Below are positions 1-13,100 of a stretch of 64,000 bases of DNA, in pieces. The position numbers were made by a program, and so were the translations under genes. Location of the stretch: assembly GCA_963920705.1 (NCBI GenBank), contig OY987227.1:23399434-23463433 (forward strand), given 5' to 3'. The DNA is from Odiellus spinosus (lineage: Eukaryota; Arthropoda; Arachnida; Opiliones; Phalangiidae). The notes under the pieces were generated by a model. That model worked only from the letters and a program-made list of their open reading frames with translations. It made no database searches and was not told the origin of the DNA. Numbering within the stretch: the stretch's first letter is position 1; each line of letters begins with the position of its first letter.

Positions 1-1458
1 AAATAGGCCTAATCGACCAGTTAAAAAAATATCCATGAGATCTCCAATAAAATTCGAATGGTCACCGACCCATCAATGCGAATAAATTCAGGATATTAAT
101 GAATCCAGCTAAGCCTATTTTTTGGATAAGTTTTAAATTTATTTCTAGTAATTGTTTGTAAGCTATTAAAACGATAAAGAATCGATAAAAAAATTTATGA
201 TAAGTAGATTTCCATAAATATACCTGATTATCCTAATTTATACCAAACGTTTAAGAGTTTCCCTGATATTTGCAGGTTGATGTTTTGTTTGAACACTGAT
301 AATTTAAAATTTAAGTTTAGTTAACGCTAACAAATCATAGCTTGTTAGCGCAAATCATGATCAATTAGTAGATAAATTTAACAGCTGTCAAAATGTATTT
401 AAAGCGCGTGAAAGAGGTGCCTTCAAAAAAGTTCTTGAACTAAATTACTATAAGAACGATTAACTTTAAAGAGAAGAAGCAGCTGCGGTACTGTTGTTGA
501 AAATTATCGCGCACATTTTGAACATTTTTTTAAACAAAACTAAAAAATATTGTCAATTTTCTTCTTTCAAAACCTTTTTAAATTTTTTTTTTTTTCTTTC
601 TTTTTACAAATGATTTTGGTGGGTACCTCGTCGAGTCTTTCGTTAGAGCTCTAGGTTTCCGAAATAACTTCACGTAAGAGCAATCGAGGTTACAGCTGCG
701 CGCCATTTATCAAAAGACGTTGGCTTCTTTTCGAGACCCTCCCCTCCCCCCTCCCGAGGCAAAAACAACAAAAACACACTTTTTTCTCTAGATCTAGTCT
801 TCAAGATGATTTGGCAACGACTAGTTTTTATCCTTAAGGGGTTTAACATAGCGTATCAATCAGCGCCAGCTTTATCTTCTATCGCAAACTCCTTTTGGAC
901 AAAAATATAGAGTGGTTTCTACGAATTCTAAATGAATACAGGACGGGGCCAAGGAACGACCATTAGGGCGCTGTACAAATATCTACTAAAGGCGAAACAT
1001 ATTTTTAACCCTTTTCGATCAACAGATTTAAAAACATTAAGAGGAAACCGAGACAACTAATCAAAATAAACAACAGCTGTTCAGTTGTAAATTGACTTGA
1101 AAAATCTTATTTTAAAACTAATTGAAACAAAACAAAAAAAATGCGCTTTGCTTGGCAAGGTTATAAATTATCACCCGAAATTCCGGCACTATAATTTCCC
1201 AGAATTGCTCTTGGATAGCTTTCTCGTTTGAAAAGAATATAATTCTCAATAAATAGAGTAAAGCAGTTAAAGGGAGAATGCAACCTAATAACAAGTTGTT
1301 TTTTTATCGATTAATTATCATTTAAATAGGCCTAATCCACTGGTAAAGCTTGGAGGTCGAGGAGGAAGTGGTATGTAGGCCAGTTGTTACCACGTGCGAC
1401 ACTAATTGGCACCAAAATCCGCTAAGTTCGTACTATATTAGGCAAACTTACACATTTA
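1..1458. other. Gene-free AT-rich DNA
   Basis: No coding signal. AAGCCTATTTTTTGGATAAG...TTTTAAATTTATTTCTAGT (about 110-150) recurs diverged at 13820-13860, and TTAAAGGGAGAATGCAACC at 1268 matches the ends of the TTAA palindrome, so parts are old element remnants. Confidence 0.5.
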
Positions 1459-2130
1459 CAGGGTTGCCACAGTTTTTTCAGATTCAAATTAACTGACTTT
1501 TTCTAGGTTTGACCCTGACCTTTTCCAACGATTTTCCCTGCCCGTTTCAGCTAATACTACCCAATTTTTAACCTTTTATTTTTTATATAATCGCGTTCGA
1601 CAAACTTTTTGCACGCGTATCTTTGTTCTAATCTATACAACCAAGAATTCATTCGGGTTCCATAAGAATATGGGAGGGCCGCGATTCAATAACCATCCTC
1701 CCAAACTTTGTAGCAAAAGTTCGTCCGCTTCGAATCGATTTTTCAAGTAAATCGCTCCTGACATCTATTATTAACCCGCGCCACTAACGACCTTGACATA
1801 ATATTTTGAGTAATAAAAATGGAGCCGACAGAAAAAAGAAGCAGCGTACAAATTGCAGACGAACTTTTGTTGCAAAGTTTGGGAGGATGGTACCAGAGGC
1901 TAAAGCTATGCTCCCATATTCTTATGGAACCTGAATGGATTCTTGATACAATTAACTGACACGGTCAGCTTCTAATCTTTTCCGCAGATAATGATTGTAA
2001 TTTCCTGGCTTCTTGAAAGATCTTTAAATTCACTGACTTTTTAAAATATCTTAAAATTCTCGGAGTTTTCCCTGATTTTTTTGGTTCATTTTCAAATTCC
2101 CTGACTTTTCCCTGACCTGTAGCGACCCTG
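1459..2130. repeat. TTCCCTGAC-family element, first copy
   Basis: Starts CAGGGTTGCCAC and ends GTAGCGACCCTG (inverted), with CCCTGACTTTTCCCTGACC-type motifs next to both ends. Split by the nested element 1642-1945. The same motifs build 29216-30025 and 41257-41510. Confidence 0.6.
1642..1945. mobile_element. Inverted-repeat element with CA...TG ends and 7-bp flanking duplication
   Basis: Ends CAAGAATTCATTCGGGTTCC and the complement of CAAGAATCCATTCAGGTTCC; the inverted match continues through TAAGAATATGGGAG and a block AAACTTTG(T/C)A(G/A)CAAAAGTTCGTC. Flanks ATACAAC and ATACAAT agree in 6 of 7 bases. It sits inside another repeat (1459-2130). Confidence 0.8.
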
Positions 2131-2212
2131 ATTCAGATCTTTCTGAAAATTCTAGTCAAGTTTCGTAAGAAATCGTTAACATGGTTGCTTGAAATGAAAA
2201 TCAACTACTTGT

Positions 2213-2498
2213 ATAGTCCTGGTCGATTTGCCGGAAATGGACCCTTGTCTCATAGCCGCGCCGCCATCTTTTTGTAGTAACAGGTTGCCAGACTATTTAT
2301 AATTTTATTTTCCACAAACCAAATTCAAGTTGTTAGTCCAACGCTTCCTATATGATAAAGTATAGGAGGCGTTGGTTAGTCTGTAGCTATTTTCACACTA
2401 CAAAAAGATGGCGGACGATCACGTGACAAAAAGTTTTCCCCGCCAAAATTTTCGCGAAGTTCTCTAGACTTCCGGTTTTGGAAATCGACCAGGACTAT
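2213..2498. mobile_element. Fold-back element of about 286 bp
   Basis: Ends ATAGTCCTGGTCGATTT and its complement; inner pairs CCGCCATCTTTTTGTAGT with its complement and AACGCTTCCTATA with TATAGGAGGCGTT make most of it a hairpin. No target duplication recognised. Confidence 0.75.
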
Positions 2499-3118
2499 TC
2501 AGAAAAAATATATAGATACTAGGAATCCATCAAGAAAATATGATAATAATCATTTTTAGAATATTCTTATCGCTTACATCGTAAATGTTTCAAGTTATTT
2601 CTCAAAATCTTTCCTCAGACCCCAAATTTCAAGGACTTCTAAGTTATACAGGAAATATTAAGAAAAATTTAAACAGTTGGTATATCATTTCCAAGTAAAA
2701 CCACTATAATATTTGGGTTATTTTCAGTCTCAGTATTTCACACACACACGTACAGACTTGAAATATCTAAGTCAAGGTCTCTCGGGACGATCGATCTACT
2801 TAACATTCAATACATAGGAAGTAGATTGGAAATGGTAAAACGGCGTCTGTATTACCATTTTCGCAACCCCGCCGAAATTTCCGATCCGGTTAACCCAACA
2901 ACTCGATCGGGGTTCAAGACTTCAAGTCTAAATGGAAGAAGGGGGATACCAGGGGAAGGAATAAAAAGACCCAGGCATGCGGGTAAAAACCCTCTACCAT
3001 TTCCTCATGGTTTCCTTCTCTATAGATCGCTGCGTAAGATTGCGCAAAATGTTTAGACATAAAGACAGGTATCAAAGGGAGGATGAAAAACATTTTCTGC
3101 AACTTGGAAAATAGATTA

Positions 3119-3560
3119 ATTTTACGGCAAATAAATTATTTTGCTTTTACGGTAAATTATTCTGGTTTTTACGGCAAATTATTTCGATTTTTACGGCAAA
3201 TTATATCGGTTTTTACGATGTAAAGTAAATTAGGTTAGTTTTACGGTGGTGTAAAGTAAATTAGGTTAGTTTTACGGTGGTGTAAAGTAAATTAGGTTAG
3301 TTTTACGGTGGTGTAAAGTATATTAGGTTAGTTTTACGGTGGTGTAAAGTATATTAGGTTAGTTTTACGGTGGTGTAAAGTATATTAGGTTAGTTTTCCT
3401 GTGGTGTAAAGTAAATTAGGTTAGTTTTACGGTGGTGTAAAGTATATTAGTTTAGTTTTACGGTGGTGTAAAGTATATTAGTTTAGTTTTACGATGTTAA
3501 ATAAATTAGTTTAGTTTTACGATGTAAAGAAAATTATCTTTACGTTGTAAAGAAAATTAT
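3119..3560. repeat. 31-bp minisatellite
   Basis: First a shorter motif TTTTACGGCAAATTAT repeats about four times (3119-3212), then about nine units of 31 bp containing TTTTACGGTGGTGTAAAGTA and AATTAGGTTAG, decaying at the right end. Confidence 0.9.
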
Positions 3561-4836
3561 CTTGTGCATTATTTGTCTCAATCTAGTTATTTTTCTTTAA
3601 CCCTTGGCCACAACTAGCCGTTAAAATTTGAGATTACGGCTGATCTATAGAACTCGAGGAAGTAAAGAAGTTATTGATGACTGACGTCGATGACGTTTAA
3701 AATCTTTTGCAAGCCACTCCCACATTATTTCAAAGTTGAACGCGTCCAAATCGCGTTCTTTAAAAATTCACAGTGTATCTTCTATCCTTTCTCGATGTCA
3801 TTCAGATTGAATCTGATCATCATACGCCATCAATGTATTTAAAAACCAACAATTAAACGAATTAAAATATTCCTTTAACCAGCCCTTTAATTTAAATCCA
3901 ACTAAGAAAAATCTGAAAAATAATTTCTTTCTATAACTCCTAAAAAAAACTTCAAAAAGCTGGCATCACGCACGCTCACGAAACAAAATATATAGACAAC
4001 TCCCGGCAAGTTCAATACAAAACCATCAGAAAAAATAACTTTTGAGAGGGTTAATCGCGTTGTAATGGGCGAGCAACGAATTCCTCGTATCTTCGTCCTA
4101 CGACATGGCCAAAAAAAAAATGCCAACCGAAAATTTTGATCAATATTAGAGAAAGCCGGATCCTTCGTTCTTCGCGTAACTAAGAATTTCATTAATAGAA
4201 CTTTTTGGAAAACATTCTCGTAGCGTAGGCGCTCTCTCGCGTGGCACTCCCCCATTGCCAAAATGAAGGTTGCCTCCCTGATGGCCCGGGGAATGACCTT
4301 GTTGACCCAGTAGGGTCAACTACAACGACGCCCAAACGAAGCGTAGAGGTCGACTTTCACTAGCATTCTCTACCTCCCATTTTGGTATTAAACATTTTTT
4401 TCGATAGATTTAAAAAAATCAACCCCGTAATTACCATCTGACAGAATTTTTGAGATTTTTTTTCGTTAGTTGTCGAATTTGGTATTTTATGGGTGTCGTA
4501 CGTAAATGTAATAATTTATTCCTCGAGAGGAATATAGGAATTTAACCGAAGATAGAACCTGATGAGTATGTGACTCATATAATTTTAAAATTAAAACCTG
4601 TATTTCTTTCAAATTGATTTTAATAAAAACTCCGATCGTTGAATCTTAAATAAAATATGAAAAAAGGAACCGCATATTCCAAAAAAGAATTTTAACATAC
4701 TGGTATGTTTGGTATGTTAATTTTTTTTATCGAATATGAGACCTCGCGACACTTGCATTGCTTGGACACAAAGGATATAATTACAGAAGGTTGTAGAGGT
4801 TCGAAAATTGAAACCCACCCCTTTGGTAAGGCCTTG

Positions 4837-5001
4837 CCAAGGGGGCTGACACTCGCGAACTCTGGTGTACAAAATTTTTGAACACTTTGCACTATCAAAG
4901 CTGAACTCAAGAGGTAGAGTTCAAACTCAATGCACTGTCAAAGCTGAACTAAGTTATCTCAGGTGTACAGCGAATTCAAGAGTGCCGGACCTCTCGGGCC
5001 T
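4837..5001 (+). repeat. GTACACCTGA-family repeat, left member of an inverted pair
   Basis: Begins AAGGGGGCTGACACTCGCGA and contains GTGTACAAAATTTTTGAAC plus two copies of GCACT(A/G)TCAAAGCTGAACT. The segment 8248-8400 is the same sequence in reverse orientation. Confidence 0.75.
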
Positions 5002-5265
5002 TGCTACCATGGTCCATGGTATAAGGGCTCCTCGTGACCTTGACTCCTTGAGGCTATTACGGCGTTCGTCCTACAAGTGTATAACTAAACCTTTCAAACT
5101 ATAAAACCAAGTGACCTGGTCTGTGTGTCGACTCTATATGGTAAAATTGAACTAAACCTTTCAAATTATCTTTATGACCACAGATATGGTTTTTCGCTTT
5201 GACTCAAGTACCGTATGGTAAAATTGAATCTTTATAATTATAACAGCTTCTCATATAACTTGAAC

Positions 5266-5466
5266 TGATGGCACTGTTGTTAATTAGTTACCATGGGTTG
5301 TTTCTTAATTACTGGTCAACCCCCCGACGAAACGTAACTTTTCTTTTTTCCTCTGGCTATTCAAAGCTGATAGCACTGTTGTTAATGGGTCACCCGAAGT
5401 GGGTTGTTTCTTAATTACTGGCCAACCCCTTACTAAACTTAACTTTATCTTTTCTCAGGCTACTCA
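5266..5466. repeat. Tandem duplication with a unit of about 100 bp
   Basis: Two copies of a segment with GCACTGTTGTTAAT, GGGTTGTTTCTTAATTACTG and CAACCCC; they differ by small changes. Confidence 0.7.
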
Positions 5467-5802
5467 AAATAAATTAACCCTTGTTACTGGCGTTTATAGT
5501 AGCTTGCTCGAAGTTGAAGCATGCTAGAGCCGTTGTAACACCTTTCCCCCTACTGAAACGACAAGGATAACTTAATAATCATCTAGGAGATTCGGGAAAT
5601 TTCAAATTAGGTTATTAAGAAGTCCTAATAGTCAAATTATTTATAATCTCTGACGACTAGTTCATTAAAACAAAATGTAGCCCGATATCACCTCAATAGT
5701 TTCAAATGCCGCGTATATAGAATAGCGTGTTAATTTTATAGAACTTAACGATCAAATTCACGGTTACGGCCATATCATCGTAAAAAGAGACTGGTTGTTA
5801 GC

Positions 5803-5817
5803 GGGGGGGGGGGGGGG
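5803..5817. repeat. Poly(G) run of 15
   Basis: Precedes a GC-richer stretch (5870-6310) with overlapping short open frames on both strands and no recognisable protein. A second G run of 12 is at 16828-16839. Confidence 0.9.
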
Positions 5818-6811
5818 AGAGGAGACGATGGAATTTTAATATTGATATTTTTTTCCATATGGATATAAGGCCATCAAAGATAGTGTAGCGGTCGTACGAG
5901 GGGATCTCGACTTCTCACTCTCCGTGGGCAGGTGATTCTCGGAATCAAAATCTCTATCTCGCTCTTTCTCTCCTTGGATCCGAACATCTGCGCGTTTCTG
6001 ATGGTAAAAAGCTAAAGCGTCGGCCGGCACTCTCGAACGGGCCCAATGAAATAAGCGAAAGAACGGAGCGACCGTTTTACGTTGGCTGTGCCGTGGTGGC
6101 ATCGCGGTTTTCTATACCTTGTGAACGCAGCTGCCCTAACTTTCCCACACAAAAATCTTCTAGGGTCGCTTCTCGCCTCTCGCGGGCCCAGAAAAAGACA
6201 GACTTTCGTTCGTCGTCTTCGCACCTGTTGCCGAATCTCGCTATAAGCTGGCCCAAACGCGCCCGCCGCGAGTTAACGCGTCCCAAGCTCGTTCAAGTAC
6301 TCGGTTTTTTTATATTAAAGAAAAAAAAAAATCGACCGTAAAAAAGATAGGAATCAAGCTAGCACCACCCGCTTCTAAAGTGACTATTAAATCAACCAGC
6401 AATCATCATTTAAATAAGTAGAGATAATTACATATCGTTTCGTGCCAAGCTCTTAATAATTTAAATTAAATTTAAAAAAATTATGAAAATTTTCGCTACT
6501 TGTTAAAATGGGGGTTTGACACGCTCTCTCTGACCGGCGGCCATTTTTTCGCACTACCTAAGTACTTCTAGCGCAGCGATTCCTCCACCCCTAAACCGGT
6601 TTTTTTGGTCTTCCATTTCTATCTCGCGGAATGTTGAGGGCATTTTGCAAAAGGAGTTGACGAAATCAGAAAAACAAGTAGTCTTTCAAACACCTCGTGA
6701 GAAGAACGAGGGGTTATAATTACATCCCCCTAAAATCTGTACACCAGCTTCGAGATTACGTAACTGACTACAGCGGTCTTTGGTAATGCTAAATACGTAC
6801 ACCAACTATAC

Positions 6812-7148
6812 CAGAAGCCGATGAAACCCTCCTTTGAAGTCTACTACTCCAATGTTCGATATAGCGCTCCTCTCTGTACGGGTAAAATTCCCAATTTTAC
6901 GAGTTAGAAGGGGTCCTACTTCATCCCCCCTGTCTACGGAAAATTGGAAATTCTCTCTCTCCACAAACGACGACGTTTTTTGGACGAACTCCAAGGCTGC
7001 TAGAGATATTAGCTCGACGAGCTCCCGCTCCGAAAACATCTACCGTTAGGAGGCGTACGAATCGCGCCTTTTGAGAATAACCCATACAGAGAGGGGTAGA
7101 CAAGACCCGGGAGTAATAGACTTCAAAGGAGGGTTTCATCGGCTTCTG
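6812..7148 (+). mobile_element. 337-bp non-autonomous DNA element, copy 1
   Basis: Ends CAGAAGCCGATGAAACCCTC and its complement form a terminal inverted repeat of about 38 bp; a second inverted motif CCTCTCTGTATGGGT lies inside each end. Target duplication ACTATAC at 6805-6811 and 7149-7155 is perfect. Small open frames on both strands are by-products of the element; no transposase is encoded. Confidence 0.95.
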
Positions 7149-8247
7149 ACTATACGTAGAGCAAGAATAGATTTATTCTTGGTGGAGTAAGGTGCAGTTC
7201 AGTGGCGAGTTCTTCCTCAAGAGTACCTGGCACTCTTCCTACTTGAATTCCCATAGCTTTCCGCCAATTATAATTTTGCACCGACAACTTGCTCATATTT
7301 CAGTTTGTACATATGCCAGACGAACTACTCGGAGTGTAAAATAGAATGAAATCTATATGATAAAATCTATAACAGTTTCATTACGCCTACCAATTAGGCT
7401 TAGACTTTCTTTGAATTTAAAATCCTACACTTGTTAACAGCCATTGAATGGTTGAAATCTAAAATTTTTGGGGCTCCTAAAGATGGAACTTCATTTTGTC
7501 TAACGCAATCGAAATCTTTAACATATCATTTACATATATTTTGAATATGATTTTAGTATCCCTTCGAAGGGAGTCAATAGTGATTCAAAGAATAGACCAT
7601 AGTCGAGATTAAACTCGGGGAAAAGAAATTCCACGTAACCCTCCCAAAACAAAATTTGAGATTCCGAGGGTATTTTTTTCATAGTATTATATTAAAGATA
7701 GCAAATGTCACGTTTAACTCGCCCCGTGAGCGAACCCCGTGAGCGCGGGAGCTGAGCCACTTAATTGAAGAGAGAGAGAGAGAGATGTATTCGTGAGATA
7801 TTTATCGATCTTCGATTACAATCGCGGTTACCGCTCTGGCGCTGTATAGAGTTAAATAGCCACGATTCGACACCCTCCCCCCTTTTAAAATCACGCCGAC
7901 AACGTACGTACAGGAGCTCTTTTACAAATAAGGTAAAATCGAGGCTAAAATGGTCTTTTCTAGCCGCCCAGTCATTATAATAATACCGAGTATATTATTT
8001 CCCCCAATTCTCATCGTCAATAATTATGGTAATTTGTAGGCCTAAGTCAGTTAACAGTGCTGGAGGGAATAGGAATTAAGCTAATGTTGTTTTAAGTTAA
8101 CCCTCGGGTTAACCTAATTTTATTTAAACAATATTAATTGGTGAGACTGATACTTCATGGTTCGAACTTCAAAATACCTGAAACCTCTTTTTGGGGGAGC
8201 CTTTTGAACATACACACTCGGTTTCTTTAATTCCGTTAACTACGTGT

Positions 8248-8400
8248 CGAGGGGTCCGACACTCTTGAATTCGCTGTACAACTGAGTTCAGCTTTGACAG
8301 TGCATTATTTCGAACTCTTATGAACTCTGAGTTCAGCTTTGATAGTGCAAAGAGTTCAAAAATTTTGTACACCTGAGTTCGCGAGTGTCAGCCCCCTTGC
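8248..8400 (-). repeat. GTACACCTGA-family repeat, right member of an inverted pair
   Basis: Reverse complement of 4837-5001 with substitutions, ending GCGAGTGTCAGCCCCCTT. A further fragment with GTACACCTGAGTTCGCGAGT stands at about 28438-28470. Confidence 0.75.
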
Positions 8401-10010
8401 TACGTGTTTATTACCAGCATTTGGTAACATGGGCGACCTCAGGGGATGGAAATCAGATCCCCACCCACTCCTGGGCTGGATATGATATGCCTACCGTTGC
8501 ATCAGAGATTGCCCCACTTAACTCGACATTTTTACCTCCCCGACTGAACTTTAGTTCAGGGGGAGGTGTTACACTGGTCGTGTCTGTGTGTCTGTCTGTG
8601 TGTCTGTCTGTGTGTCTGTCTGTGTGTGTAAGCGGATATCCTGTGTAAACGGAAGTCACGTGACCTAGCTCGTGGAGCCAAAAGTCTAGAGACGTATCGT
8701 TCAATTCCGGGGAATTACCTCCTTTAAGCGTGGCTGCCACATTGAGTTTCAAGTGTCGTGCAAAGACATACAACAGGACGTCTCCCATTGCACATCATCG
8801 CATTCCACCATCCACTTTACGGTCGAACCTTGATGCTGAACAGCCGAAGGCGATTATAAGCAATGGGACGTCTCCCACTGTCATAATCACCTCCGACCAT
8901 CCCCGCACCAAGGTCCAACCTCCAGTTTCCGATCTCAGCGTTCCATACTAGCGAGGCGTCCCCCACTAGTACAGTTCACATCAACCTTCCACTGACTCCA
9001 AACATCGCCCCACCAATGGGTAAATTGCGTCGCCAAGCGCCTAGAGATCAAGAATCAGCAAGACATTGAAAGGGGGGGGGTTTCCCCCTAACTTCATGGC
9101 CATCACGCACGGTTACTTCGATTAATATAGCCCTTCGAAAGGTTTATATAGTATCTTTTTGGAACGAATGCAAATTAGCCTCATGGGGTGATTTTGTTTG
9201 ATATTGAAACGCAATATTAATTTATATTATAATTAAAAATATTAAAATGGTTCATCTTAATCTAATTAATTAGAAAGTCGAAAAATTAATTTAAAATTCG
9301 AGATAGTTTAGAAGTTATTTGAGAATTTATGCAAAAATTTAAAGAAATTTGACCGATTAATGGCAGTTTTAGTTGGCAGCATGCGCCTAAGCTATTTTCC
9401 ATATATATCATTTACTCGAAAAAGCAAAGGTATAACGGGCAGTATAGGCTTATCTCTGGTGCAAACTTGGGGTGGATTGAAGAACTTAAATAAAGGTGCG
9501 TTTACACGGGTATGGAAGATTGAAACAACATAATTTAGATAAGAGATAAGACAATAATAACTTCGATTATACTCGGTGAATTTTTAACCAGTTCAATGGG
9601 AATTGGTGTATAAGATTTGAAGCTGAGGCGGATTTATGCATAATGTTAAACCACTTAAGAAAAATGATAGTCGTGAAAACTCTCCTCGAACAGAAGTAGA
9701 GTAGGTTTCCAGTGTATTTGTGACACGTGTAAAATCGAGTTCGCCAGCACGCGAGTATGTGTAGACCACTAAATTTGAAGTCGGAAACCTCTTTACGCAT
9801 GGAAAATATCAATGTGATTTTTTTTTGATATTCTTGGGAGAATCAGCTTCATGTATGGGGAAATATCGTAATCTTCTGGCAAACTTGCAAACAGTGGCGT
9901 ATTTGGTTTTAATTACTGGCACGGATTTTCAAATTAATTTTTTTATAATTTTCGCGCGTTTCGCAAATTTATTTCGTGCGAAATTGTGTACATGCGCAGA
10001 GCGAACCAGG
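8401..10010. other. Gene-free stretch
   Basis: Apart from the TGTC microsatellite I see no gene or repeat with clear ends. The short open frames are not supported by codon pattern, splice sites or family motifs. Confidence 0.5.
8578..8632. repeat. Microsatellite of TGTC/TGTG units
   Basis: CTGTGTGTCTGTCTGTGTGT repeated as a 12-bp higher-order unit. Confidence 0.9.
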
Positions 10011-10517
10011 TTAACGCGGATACACACAGACCTGTTTTTACGCGTTTCACGCTCGTGAACTCATAGAAGTACCATTAGCACGCGCGAGCGAGGTGCAAAC
10101 CACTCTAGAAAAATTTTGTACACCTGATTCCAGATTCATTTGATTGTCAGAATAAATTCGCGTGATTCCGAATTGATTCGTGATTCGCGTGATTCCGAAT
10201 CGATTCGCGTGATTCCGAATCGATTCGCGTGATTCCGTATCGATTCGCGTGATTCCGAATCGATTCGCGTGATTCCGAATCGATTCGCGTGATTCCGTAT
10301 CGATTCTCCTGATTCCGAATCGATTCGCGTGATTCCGAATCGATTCGCGTGATTCCGAATCGATTCGCGTGATTCCGTATCGATTCTCCTGATTCCGAAT
10401 CGATTCGCGTGATTCCATTTAGTTTGTACACCTGATTCCAAGAGTGGTTTGCCCATTGCCCCTCGCGCGTGACCGTGAAAAGCGTGAAAATAGGTCTGTG
10501 TGAATCCGGCTTTAGTC
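10011..10517. mobile_element. Fold-back element with a 20-bp minisatellite core
   Basis: Arms about 100 bp long pair across the core: GGATACACACAGACCTG with its counterpart CAGGTCTGTGTGAATCC style end, and GCAAACCACTCT with AGAGTGGTTTGC. Inside both arms stands TTGTACACCTGATTCC. The core (about 10155-10420) is about 13 units of GATTCGCGTGATTCCGAATC. The units are 20 bp, so all three minus frames stay open for over 90 codons; I do not regard these as genes. Confidence 0.75.
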
Positions 10518-10744
10518 ATGCCACAATTAACAATTGACGAACTTTCTTAAACCGGATTGACATTGAAATTTCTCGTGTTTTAATAGTCATGTATGATATG
10601 GTTGACCCAAGAGTGAAATGTAGACAGAGTGAGGAAAAGAATCACGTGATTGGATCTCGTGATGACTGCTAGTTTTAGTTTCACACTTTTTCATACATGA
10701 ATTTAATGTTAATCCCAATTAAGTATAATAGAACCAGGCTTTTA

Positions 10745-12300
10745 ATGCCTACTGTCGTGTATTTCCGGTAACATTTTAGCTAGTGTGGAGTCACGTAAAA
10801 TGACGTTTGTTTCACAACTTGGTATATTTTTACTCAGGCCTGCCCTGTCAGAAAAAAAAAAATATAAAAAATTTATGGTAGGGCCAAAAGAGAAACATCT
10901 ATTCTTTACTCACAGCATTATCACCAAAAAACGTGTTTTTAGACGTAGGCTTATAAGGTATCTGTAGGTCGTGTAGCACCAAAAAGCGAAATTGTACGTC
11001 ACAGTTCGTAGTTTAGCGTGTTATGCGGAAAGCTTATTCGTTAATTGTTTATTGAATATGTTTATTTACGGTTATATGACGATACCGAGGTCATAACTTG
11101 ATTTTGATGAAATATTTTGCCTAATGACGTTACTTGGTCTACAAATACTCTAGTTTTCTTAACGCCGATATGATTTTACTGAGGGACCTTGACCTTGCTT
11201 ATCTAAATTTTAATTTATTGAACGTAAAATCGTTTCATTTCTTTTGAAATCTTCGACGAAGTTTGTTCTCTAGAGATTTGACTCGTTGAAATTTTAAATT
11301 AAGTTTCATTCGTTTGAATACAATTTATTGGTAAGGAAGTAATTTTGAATTTGAATCATTTATTTGATGCGTTTATTATTTGTTTGGACATTTTTGGTAT
11401 ATTTTCATTGACCTGAACTCTAATTTTTATTACTGAGTTGTGACTGAAATATTAGTTTGGAAATCAAAAGGTTTTTTTTTTTCTGACTCATTTTTCTCTG
11501 TAGTAATTTTTTGTTTTCGTAAAAGAGTTATTAATGCCTACTGTCGTTTATTTTCGGTGATGTTTTAGCTAGTGTGTAGTCACGTAAAATAACGTTTGTT
11601 TCACAACTTGTGTTGTATACTGAAGCCATGTATAGGTTCAATTTGATATAACATTTTGGCTTTTCACGTTACTTGGTCTACAAATACTCTACAACCGTCA
11701 AAATTCTGATATGGTTTTAAAAGAAGAACCTTGACCTTGTGTATTTAATCTCATATCGAGATTAAATGTTTTTCGCATCTAATTTTAATTGGTTTATCAA
11801 TATGTTATTTGTATAGATATTTTTTTTAAGATTTTATATTTTTTAGATTAAAATAAATTTATTATTCCAGAAGATTTTGTAGAATCTAGTTCTCAGGATT
11901 ACCGGTGTTGAAAATTTATTTTGCTAATGTTATCTTGATGTCTGTGTTTTCTGCCCGCTATTTGGTAGTGGTAAGATTAATATTTTTAATTTTAATTAAT
12001 TGACTTATTTGGCGTTTATTTGATAATTTGCTTTACTTAAATTGTTCGTGTAAGGGCTATTTTACATATTACCAAAGATTGCTAATTTCAGTTGTCTTAA
12101 TTCTGATTTTTTTGTTTTAATACTGAATTATGGACTGGATTATTTATCTTGAAATCTATGTGGTTATATCTTATTTATTTTCCTTTTTTTCTCTAGTTAG
12201 GTTTGGTTTTAAGTAGAGAATTATTTAGGGTTGTGTTGGTATACTGAAGAAATGCATATAGGTTCAATGTGATATAATATTTTGCCTATTTCGCTGTTTC
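10745..12300. repeat. Diverged tandem duplication, units of roughly 0.6-0.8 kb
   Basis: AATGCCTACTGTCGT...TAGTCACGTAAAAT...GTTTGTTTCACAACTTG occurs at 10745-10820 and 11533-11610; ACTTGGTCTACAAATACTCT at about 11131 and 11672; TATACTGAAG...ATAGGTTCAAT at 11618 and 12240. T-rich spacers between; no coding signal. Confidence 0.7.
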
Positions 12301-13100
12301 TTCTACTCATCCAATACTCTACATTTCTTTTCATCTTTTATTTTAGGTAGGGTTAGGTTAGGTTAGATTACCTTAACGTCGGGGTCGGGGAGGTTATATT
12401 TTGGTTTCCCAACTTGTTGAAAATAAAGTAAAGATGTAGCCCAATTATTAAAGAATATTTGGCTGGCTCCAAAGCCGAGTTATAAAAAAACTAACCTACT
12501 TAATGTACTACAAAAGCTCAACTCAGTGAAATCAGGTGTATAACGAATTCTAGAATGTAGATATCTCAATATCTATAATATCTTTCAAATTGATAAAAAA
12601 ATGGTTGTTCTAATGGTGACACGTTGTCTTTATCGATACCGAGGTCGCGACGACAGATAAATAAAATTTGTATATTTCCCACCCTTGACGAAATGAAAAT
12701 CATTCGCGCCAAAAATAATTGGCGGTTGTAAAACAAATCTAGTTATACGGAAATTTAAATATAGGCGGGGTAATAACATATAATAAAGCTATACAAGAAA
12801 AATATATGGAGAATTCTAGACTCCAAGGTCTCCATTGAATGAATTCGTAAACACAATTTACCATATAGCCGCCAAAGTCAAATTATACAAATATAAATTA
12901 ATTATAATATTTAAAAGTACTTACCGGCTGGTCCAAAAAATAAGACGGCCATCATTTGAAGAATTATTCGATGTAGTAATTGTTTCCTCATGACCATTTC
13001 AACAAAATCTAAGAGAAATTAAAAGACAAACATATATCAATAAACCGGCTCCATGATCTTCAAAGAATAAATTTTAAAATCCAGGGTAAGTAAAGATCGA

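Noticed and set aside
6806-7139. Repeated small open frames such as MKPSFEVYYSN and MFSERELVE at eight places
   Set aside because: They fall exactly within the 337-bp element copies, on both strands, and encode no known domain; they are by-products of its inverted ends.
10047-10519. Three overlapping minus-strand frames of 94-127 codons with NRFGIRRIDTES repeats
   Set aside because: Products of a 20-bp repeat without stops; all three frames are open at once.
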